DNA from: Calamus simplicifolius
Lineage: Eukaryota > Streptophyta > Magnoliopsida > Arecales > Arecaceae
Reading direction: 5' to 3'
Length of the DNA stretch: 64,000 nucleotides
Assembly: GCA_900491605.1 (NCBI GenBank)
Contig: UESW01001606.1
Coordinates: forward strand, 310,340-374,339
Part shown: in pieces, positions 1 to 9,900 of the stretch
How positions within the stretch are numbered: position 1 is the stretch's first letter
How the letters are laid out: each line of letters opens with the position of its first letter
The notes under the pieces: model-generated
Databases searched by the model: none
Seen by the model: the letters and a program-made list of their open reading frames with translations, nothing else
Told to the model about the DNA's origin: nothing
Program-made: the position numbers and the translations under genes

Positions 1-711
1 TGAGAGTTCAGTGAGCTGCCCACTAGCTGGCTTGACAAGATTGCTCAATTGGTAAATGAGCCAAGCTTGAGAATGAAGGCAGAGCTCGAATTAATTTCAA
101 GCTTAGCTTCAGAACTGCCAAAACCAATCATATTTGGCTCGTGTACAAAAGCATGTCTGTATGCCCATAAGCATGTACATCTGTGTTCAACTAAACTGTG
201 ATTTTTAATAAAATTTAGCATTCAATTGAGATCAATGTAGTTCAGTAAACAAAGTGTTTACCACCATGTAAGTTCATTTAGCATCTAATGATTGAGATAA
301 GTTCAACGTGTATACTAAAAGCCATGGTGGGGCTCTAGCTCACGCTAATGAGCCACTCGTTAATTGTGTCAACCTTAAGCCCGGGAGTTAGTATCAAATT
401 ATAATTATTAAGCTGACCCTGAGCTTGGCTTAATCATAAACAAGCCAAGCAAGAACAGGGACTGGCTAGTCAAGCTTAGCTAAGTCACGCATGTAAACCA
501 GGGTAAGCATATTGAAATTTCAGAGTAGATATACATGTAATAAATGCAGGCATCTATTAGAACTTCATTATGGAAAACCAAATGCAAACTTCATGATAAC
601 ACCAGCCTCCGGCATGTATTTCCAGTAATTCTGATCTCAAAGGAATTGAGACTAGTAATCAGGACACAAGCAGTCCTGAAGGTTTGGGTCTAGGGTGTTC
701 TAGCTAAATAC
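1..711. other. AT-rich sequence, probably MPK16-like intron
   Basis: No coding similarity is visible on either strand. The kinase C-terminal exons should lie further left, so this is best read as intron, on position only. Confidence 0.5.
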
Positions 712-923
712 CTTGGATACATGAAACCAGTTGATTCTGTCCCTTCCAAGAACTCTTTCTTCAGATTTGGATGGTACTCGAGAGTTTCTCTATATATGAG
801 CTCCCTTACATCTTCCTTTGTTATCCTTCGTCTCTCAAATTCAAACTCCAATTTTGTAACTGGTTGAGCAGAAGGCTCCCTCTCAACCTTTGCTATATTC
901 TTGAAATAGGGATCGGCCAAAGC
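712..923 (-). CDS. MPK16: MPK16-like kinase, coding exon 7 (last seen)
   Basis: Reads ALADPYFKNIAKVEREPSAQ through the LEFEFERRRITKEDVRELIYRE block typical of group-D MAPKs, ending near TGFMYP at a donor AAG before GTATTTAG. The few extra codons after the donor (RYLARTP) are intron read-through. The C-terminal extension exons are not found in 1-711, so the gene runs off the window. Confidence 0.92.
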
Positions 924-3900
924 CTGACACCTTGTGGCAAAAATCAGCTTCTTTAGATGGAGCAATCATGTTTATGTACAATGTAAAGCAGATACAGAAA
1001 GCTTCATTTCTAGCATATCATCCAGTTGAAGATTGCTAACTGTACCTCCTCAGCAGTTGGGCGATCTTTGGGTTCAAAAGCTAGCATCCTCTCTAACAAA
1101 CGAAGAGCAAGTGGGTCAGCATTTGGAAATTTATGAGAAAAAGGAATAGGTTTCTTCCTGCGCATGCCACTTAAATATCTTCTGGCCTTCTCATTGCGTA
1201 CCTGCAGAAAGTAAAGAAAGGTTTGATATAGCTACCATAAACTACAACAAATTAAAAAGGACATCCTCATGCATGTTAAAGGGTTTTTGTGAAGTGACAC
1301 AGACCCTGGCAATGGCTTCTGGAGAAGGTGTTCCCAACAGATCTGTCATTAAATCCAATTGGTGGACCACATTCTTTCCAGGAAAAAGAGGCTTTCCAGT
1401 CAACAATTCGGCAAAATACAGCCAATGCTCCAGATATCTATTGCTGGTGTATACTGCAAGTGATTCAGATGGTAAAATAAACTAAGTAGATGTACAGATG
1501 CTTCTATGAACTTTGAGGACAACAAAGTTGTTCAAATTTTATTTATCAATGGGATAATCAAGGCAATGTTCTTGGGCTAATGAAGCAAGAAGAGCCTAGG
1601 GTTATTCATGTAAGGGACACAATTTTTCGTTTTTCTCTCACACTATGGTGATAAATAGAACACTAGCTAGGCATAGAGCAACACCAAGAAATGTTTACAA
1701 CCACCAATATAATACAGGCAAATATTTTGTGACATTACGTGCCCAAGTGTTCACAGATCACGAAACATCATCAGTATAGCTATGAACATGACGCCAACCA
1801 CACCAACCAACCAACAAACAAACAAAGGAAGAAAACACATGCATGTGCACTTCTTTTTTGTAAAAAAAAAAAAAACAATTTCTAACACTTCATATAAGGA
1901 CAACATCCATCCACTAAGATCCCCTCTTTATAAAGAGATTACAGCCATCCACCCATAACTTGTCACAAATCCAACAGTCTAATGCAAGATCATTAGTCAG
2001 TTTAAACCGCCAATCTCTCCCAAGATATATCACCCCTTATGCAAGAACATAGGCAGCATCCCACCCCTTTTTCATGATGACTGGAGCGACAATCTATCTT
2101 GATTTGCCATCAGAGCGAGGTCATACGTTTTAAACATACTCATTCAAACAGTTGTACTTCTTAAATACTGTTGATAGTTTGGCCTCTTTGATTTCCAGTA
2201 ACCAATCCAATACCACATTTGTTTGAATTCCCACCACTGAGGCATCAGTCTTTGTTTTCAGGCAGCCCTCCTCAGGTGTTTCCCATCCACATCAGATCTT
2301 CTCTATAATTCCTATCCCATTTTCCAGGTTTATCTTCTTATTTACACCACTGTTTTAACCAAGGATTTTAAATGTCAGAGGCACTAGGGACATCTAGATA
2401 TCCCCTGTCTAAACAAATAAAGTAATTAAATAAAGTAAAATAAGGAATATAAAAAGTCTTTTTAAATTAGTAGCATTCAATAGATGCCATGAAAATCCAT
2501 GCCAGGTGTCAGCACTGGCTTGGCTTGGTACATGGCAGATGGCACAGGCCAGCACTTGAAATCAATGTTTCAAGATCAATGTTTTTTTTAAAAAAATTTA
2601 ATTTCTGCCCTGAACTTCATTTTCTTCTCCTCAACCATGAACTCTGTAAAGAAAAATGACAAAAGTCCAATTAGTTTGCATTTCAGAGTGATTAAGCCAA
2701 ACCAAATCATCCTAAGCTGTTAGTGTTTGTTGTGAGGTCAATATTAATCAAAACTTTCCTATCTTTTCTAGATCTTCAGCAATTAAATTATGCAAGCTTA
2801 ACATGTTCAGATTCCAACCAGGAACTTTAAAATATACAATCCTATACAAAGTAGATCTTCACAAAAGATTTAGTAGTTGGTGATCTAGTCTTCCCCCACC
2901 CCCTGAGTAAGTCAAGGAATCACAAGAGCCTTTGTAATACGTGTCCACAATTGAACATTCTGACAATTTTGCTTCTCCCATTGCATCTGATTTATCACAA
3001 GCAACCATAAGTCATACTTTTGCCATTTTCACTAGTGTTACCATAATTTAGTATCTGAGCCTCTGGCATTTGTAACTTAAGTATGTAATATCCTCGCAAC
3101 TTTCCCAAGTGAAACGTCTAACATGGTCGTTCTTTTCACTAATTATTATGTCCATCTAACAGCTGATTAGCTCGCCCACTGCAGTGGTGTTGTTTATGCG
3201 CCAAAACAACTGAACCAACAGTTCATTATAACCCATGGATCCCAAACCACATCTATCTTATTTCCATCCCCAATAAACAAAAATCTCTCAACGGTTCAAT
3301 AAATCTCACAAAACTGCTTCTTGAGGCATGCACACAGCCTTTTTGGGATTTGCAGTGGCTGCATTATCATGACATTTAGCATTAGTGCATTAAGCCCATA
3401 TGAACTACACAATGCAGATCTTTTCAGCAACCTGTTTCATCATATGCTTAATCAAAATTCACAAAATCATATAATAATTAGCTCTCCATGGTCCTCAAAA
3501 CATTATCACAAAGTATGAAGTGCAATTTCCCGTCTTACCCTTTACTCTAGAGGAGCACTTTAATTAGCTTTGCACTTGCTCACATAATTTTGCAAGCAAC
3601 TTAATGAACATATCATCAAGGGCCTCTTCTCAAAGATAAATGTTTTAAGCTGTGTTACCTGGATACTTCTCTTTTTTGGGATTTTTGGAGTGTTGACACT
3701 TTGGATACTCAATACTCTGTGCTTTATTATAATTGATGACACTTGAACCCTTAACTATATGACAACTTGACAATATTGCTAGCGTCCACTCTTCTAGTGA
3801 AGTGGCATGCCTGTTTTTGGCTTTTTCTTTTATTTTTTTATGTTATCATGGCATGAATGTAAGTTTCATTTAATTAAAAGTGTTATTGACCAGTCAAATT

Positions 3901-6900
3901 AAAGTATTCATCAGCAAACTAAGATTTTTTTTTAAAAAAAAATAAATTGCATTGCATAGAAATTTTGTCAGGCAGATTTTTTGGAGGTTAAGGTGTCAAA
4001 CACTTTGGGCCACCCAAGAGATGCACACAGGCTGGCTCCTGGACCAAGTTTTACATACTACATGGAGATTTCTTCAGGCAGATTTTTTGGAGGTTAAAGT
4101 GGCAGACATGGACACCTAAGTGATGCACATAGGTTGGCCCGTAGACCAAGTTTTACATACCACAGGTCATGATGTTGCCCCAGTCCAATTAAAAGTTTGG
4201 AATATCCACAGCCAGAAACACTGAATGTGCATCCTTATTGGCACTCATGCCAAGTGTCTACGTATTTTAGTCTTAGTGCACATGAAGGCCTCATCAATTT
4301 TCCTCCATCCTCGCACTTCTCTTGTAATTCTCCATTGTAATCACACTAACCAGAAATAGGATTTAGTGTAATTGATCTTTTTTTTTTCTTCCTGAACTGC
4401 CTGGTAATTTTCCAAGATATTCTATGAAAACAAGATACAACTAGAAACAAAGTACATGTTGTACAAAAAATACTTTTAACAAGATTGAAGACAATATGCC
4501 ATATAATGGAGAAGACTTCATTTCCATTATTATAAATGACATTGGTGATTTTTTTTTCACGAATTTATTGAAGCATAGACCATTCACCAATTTTCCACTA
4601 AAATACAGATTGAATTCACATCATAATATATTAAGAGAGCAATTAACTAAAATTTAGGAAAAGAAGAACATTGTTCAAATAGTAGCTCATATTAAATCTA
4701 GATCACCAAAAGCAGTATAAGACCTTTGAGAAAAATGATCCGCACAATTCAGGCGCCCTATACCACCTTGTTGCAACATAATCCTGCAAAACTCCTAATT
4801 CAATGTTAACATCCAGCATATTATTTATAGGACTACTAGACATATTTAATTGAAAAGAAAATACCGTCCAAAATATGGCAGTGGGAGTGTCATTGAAGGC
4901 CACCCTTGCCAATCCAAAGTCACATATCTTGAGCTTGCAGTCAGCATTTGCTAAAATATTTTTGGGTTTCAGATCCCTGTGGAATACATTTGCTGCAAAT
5001 TCGTAGAGGATGAAAGCATAAGAATAAAAACTAGTAACCAAGAAAAAGACAGAGTTGGATTAAAATTGAATGCACAACATTCAACGTGTCTCATGCATGA
5101 GTTGGATAACCATAATACAGATAAAGAAGATGATTATGTATCTCAAGCATCTTAAAATGCTTTAGCTAGTGTTTTGATATTTGGCATGATGAGGTACAAA
5201 AACAAAATATAGCCCAAAAAAGAAAAAAAGCTAAAAGGGGTCACACTTTCAGGCAAAGGGTAGATGGGAGAAGAATAAAAGGATTACCACTGACCAAGAC
5301 AACTATATAAAAAAATCCCTGCATATATAACTTAAAAAAACATTCTAGGAAGTTAGTTGTATTGTATTTAATTGTAATATAGAAAATTAGGAAAAATTGT
5401 TAGCAGAATTTACCTTAGTTAGGCAGATTTGAAAAATTGATAGCAGAATATTTCTCTAATTAGTTACCTTAGGTAGATTTGAAAAATTGTTAACAGAATA
5501 TTCTTTCTAATTAGTTACCTTAATTAGGCAGATTTTTTTCTATTTTTCTCGACCTTTCAATGAATAAAGTAGGACTTCTCTTCCAAAATATTTCATATGG
5601 TATCAGAGCTCCTCTTTGTGCCCTAAATCAATTGTCGTCCCTTCTTGTTCAGGCCTCTCATCGTTCGTTTCATTCAAACCCTCACACCGCTGCTGCTCTC
5701 ATCTGCTTTAGTCTCAATCATGGCCGAAATAGATTAATCCTCTTCGACCAGCATCACCTTTCCCTCTGGCCCGTCACCTCCAATCACTCCGGCTATGTCT
5801 GAGAGCAATCTTATCCCTATGACCAATCATAACTGAATGGTCATAATTATTTGTAGTGGTCACAGTCCATAATGATGTTCATCAGTGGCAAAGGTTGTGA
5901 TGTATCTCACCGATGCAATAGCTCCACCTGACAAATCTAATGCCTCAATTCAGGCTCATGCTGCCCGTGGTTCTCAACATTTGAATGAGAACAAGCTTCG
6001 CAGGAGGAGACCTTGGTGTGATCACTATCGAAAGCCAGGTCACACTAAGGACACTTGCTGGAAACTCTATAGAAAACCCATGGACTAGAAGGCTAATCAG
6101 GGATCTGCGTGAAAGCCGTGAGAATACAGCCTCAACCGAAGCTACATCCTCTCAAGCCCCCTTCACCAAAGATCAACTTAAGGTCCTTCAAAGGCTGATC
6201 AGTCAAGCAAACATTCAACCTAATCCTGCTGTTATTGGTACCGAAGGTACTGCTCACAGAGGTAATATATCATTGCTTTTGGTGCAACCAAAACTCTCTC
6301 AAATACATGGATTGTTGACTCTGGAGCATCAGATCATATGACTAGAAACCGATCACTGCTCTCATCATTTAGCCCGTGCCAGGATCCTCTTGCAGTCCAT
6401 ATAGTTGATGATCATGTTCCAAAGTGGCTGAAATTGGCACTGTTAACCTGTCTAAAAACCTTGTCCTTTAGTCGATTTTATTTGTGCCAAATTTAGACTG
6501 CAATTTACTGCCTGTGAGCAAACTTATCAATGATTTGGATTGTGTAACTAAATTCTCTGCCATAAATTATGTTTTTCATGACTTGGGATCAGGGAGGACA
6601 ATTAGCAATGCCAAGCTTTGTGCAGGTCTTTATCTCCCAACTCATGAAGATTCACCAAATGGAAAGGTTTGCAATAAAATTTGTGACATTTCATAGTGTC
6701 AATCATCTAGTATTTCTTGGTCATCGAGCCTATCCAATAATTGATGTGGCACTATCGTCTAGGCCATTCAAATTTTAGGTATCTTGAAAAAAAATTCCAT
6801 CATTATTTATAAATAAAAGTTTAAAATTCTTTCATTGTGATATCTATCAATTATCAAAACACACACGCAGCTCCTATTCACCACAATCATACAAATCTTC

Positions 6901-9900
6901 TCATCTTTTTTGACTCATACATAGTATATTTGGGGACCATCAAGAGTTGTAAATGTCACCGGAGCTCGTTAGCTTCTGTTGTTTGTTGATGATCACACAC
7001 GTTTAAGTTGGATTTTTCTAATGAAAAATAAATCTAAAACTAGTCAAATATTCAAGAACTTTCATGTCATGATCCAAAACTAGTTCAAAACAAACATTCA
7101 GGTCTTCAAAACAGACAATACCTGAGACTTCTTCAATTCTATCCTTGGTGATTATTTATAAACTCATAGTATCGTTCATCAGAGTTCTTTTGTCGATACA
7201 CCCCAACAAAATGGTGTGGCTGAACGTAAAAACCATCATCTTCTCGAGGCTACCCGTTCATTATTGTTCACCTTAAATGTTCCCGAGAATTCTGAACTTA
7301 TCTCATCAATCGAATGCCCTCCAAAATTCTGAACTTCAAATCTCCGAGCCAATAACTTCTTGAAGCCTTTCCAAACTCTCACCTTATTACTCAAATTCCG
7401 CTCAAGGTCTTTGGCTGCTCTGCCTTTGTTCATGTTCATTCACAAAACCAGGGAAAACTAGATCCTAGGATCACCAAATAAATATTTCTTGGTTATTCGC
7501 CAAACAAGGAGTATAAATGCTATTGTCCTCTCACAAAACGGTTCTTTCATTCTATGAATATCACCTTCTTTGAGCATCAACCATCCTACCCCAATTCCTC
7601 GATTCAGGGGGAGAATGGGATAATGGAAGAATCTCATAATTGGGATTGGGACTCTCTCCTTGAAAATATCCCAGAAAGTTTCAGAGTTTCACCTCATACT
7701 TTCACGGCTCCATCAATAGAAATGGTACCCCTTTCTTCTCATATTCTCACAATCCCACTAGCGGAAACAACTCCCCTTTGCATTCCTGAGTTAGCTGAAT
7801 CACCTCCTGTCATTCTCAAAACCTAATCTGGTGAGGAAAATGATTCGAGTCCTATTCATGCCTCAAGTCAGAGTTCAATTCCATAGTCTAAACCTGTCCC
7901 AAATTATCCGATAACAGACAATGAGGTTCGTGTCTACACAAGAAAAAAAAAACATTAAGAACAACCTCAGATGCAACCTGTACAACCTCAGCATAACCAA
8001 GACCCTTTCTCGATACCAAACTCCTGTGAAAATACAAAGGCTGAAATTACTTCAGTCCCTTTATCTGATCAACTTTCAAATCCTATTTTAGACCTGGATA
8101 TACTAATTGCAATACAAAAAGGTGTTCGATCATGCACACAGCACCCTCTTCACAATCACTTATCTTATGCGATGTTGTCCCCAAACTTCAAAGCCTTTGT
8201 GTCCAAGCTAAATTAGGTTAAGATACCCACATCCATTCATGAAGCCTTACAGATACTCAAATGAAAGGTAGCTACTTTGAAAGAAATTAGAGCTCTCAAG
8301 AAGAATGGACATCAACAATTATTACTCTACCTCCTAGTAAGCGTGTTGTTGGATGTAAATGGATATTCTCAGTGAAACATAAGGTAGATGGCAGTGTGAA
8401 AAGGCTCAAGACTCGGCTCGAGGCAAAGGGGTTTACTCAGTCATATAGAATTGACTACCAAGAAACATTTGCTCTAGTAGCCAAGCTAAACACCATCCAA
8501 GTTCTCATTTCCATTGTGGTAAACCAAGACTGGCCACTGTTTCAGCTTGATGTAAAGAATGCCTTCCTAAACGAAGATCTCGAGGAAGAAGTTTATATGG
8601 ATATACCTTCGAAATTTGAAGACAATTCTACCGCCAACAAAGTTTGTAAGCTTAGAAAATCTTTGTATGGCCTCAAATAGTTTCCTTGAGCATGGTTTGA
8701 TAGATTTACTAAAGCACTCAAGAAGTATGACTATGTTCAATGTCAAGCCGATCATACATTATTTGTCAAATATACTAATGGTGGGAGACTCACTGTGCTT
8801 ATTGTGTATGTTGATGACATATTCCTCATAGGTAATCATTGGGAAGAAATGGATTGTCTAAAGGAGTTACTCTTAAAGGAATTCGAAATCAAAGATCTTG
8901 AACACTTGAAGTATTTTCTTGGGATGGAAGTGACTAGATCAAGCAGAGGTATCTCAGTGTCACAACGGAAATACATCCTAAACCTTCTCAAGGAGACAAA
9001 AATAGTAACCTGTAAACCAGTTGACACTTCTATGAATCCAAATACAAAGCTAGAATTGCGAACATGTGGTACAACAGTGGACAAAGATACATATCAATGC
9101 CTGGTGGAAAAACTAAGCTACCTCGCTCATACACGCCCTGTGGTTTCTCAGTAAGTGTTGTTAGTTAATTCATGAACAACCCTTCAGAGGAACACATGAA
9201 GGCTGTATATCGAATCTTACGATATCTTAAGAGAGATTCAAACAAAGGATTATTGTTTGAAAAAAATACAAATAGGACGGTCAAAGTTTTCATAGATGCT
9301 GGTTGGGCAGAATCGTCTACTAATCGAAGATCGATATTATTCATTTGTATAAGAAAACTTAATAACTTGGCGAAGAAAGAAACAGCCAGTCATTGCCCGA
9401 AGCAATGCAGAGGCCGAGTTCAGAGCATTGGCACAAGGAATATATGAAGGAATGTGGCTAAAAAAACTTTTACAGAAACTTAAAGTTGAGTCAAAATGTC
9501 CTATTGACATGAGGTATGATAGTCAATCAGCTATAGCCATAGCAAAAAATCCAGTTTATCATAATAGGACCAAACATATCAAGCTAGATCATCATTTTAT
9601 CAGCAAGAAGATCGAAGGCAAAATAATCTCCTTCAACTATGTTCTTATTCAGCATCAAACAACGGACATCTTAACAAAGGCTCTTCATCGTCCTAACTTC
9701 CAAGAATTATGTTCCAAGCTAGGCATGATAAGTATATATAGCCCAGCTTAAGAAGGAGCGAAAAAATATTTTAGAAAATTAGTTGTATTGTATTTAATTA
9801 TAACGTAGAAAATTAAAAAAGATCATTGGCAGAATATTTTCTCTGATTAGTTACCTTAGGTAGATTTGAAAGATTGCTAGCAGAATATTTTCTTTTATTA

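Noticed and set aside
1273..1485. 70-codon plus-strand frame
   Set aside because: It is the antisense shadow of MPK16-like exon 5, whose kinase motifs on the minus strand explain the region.
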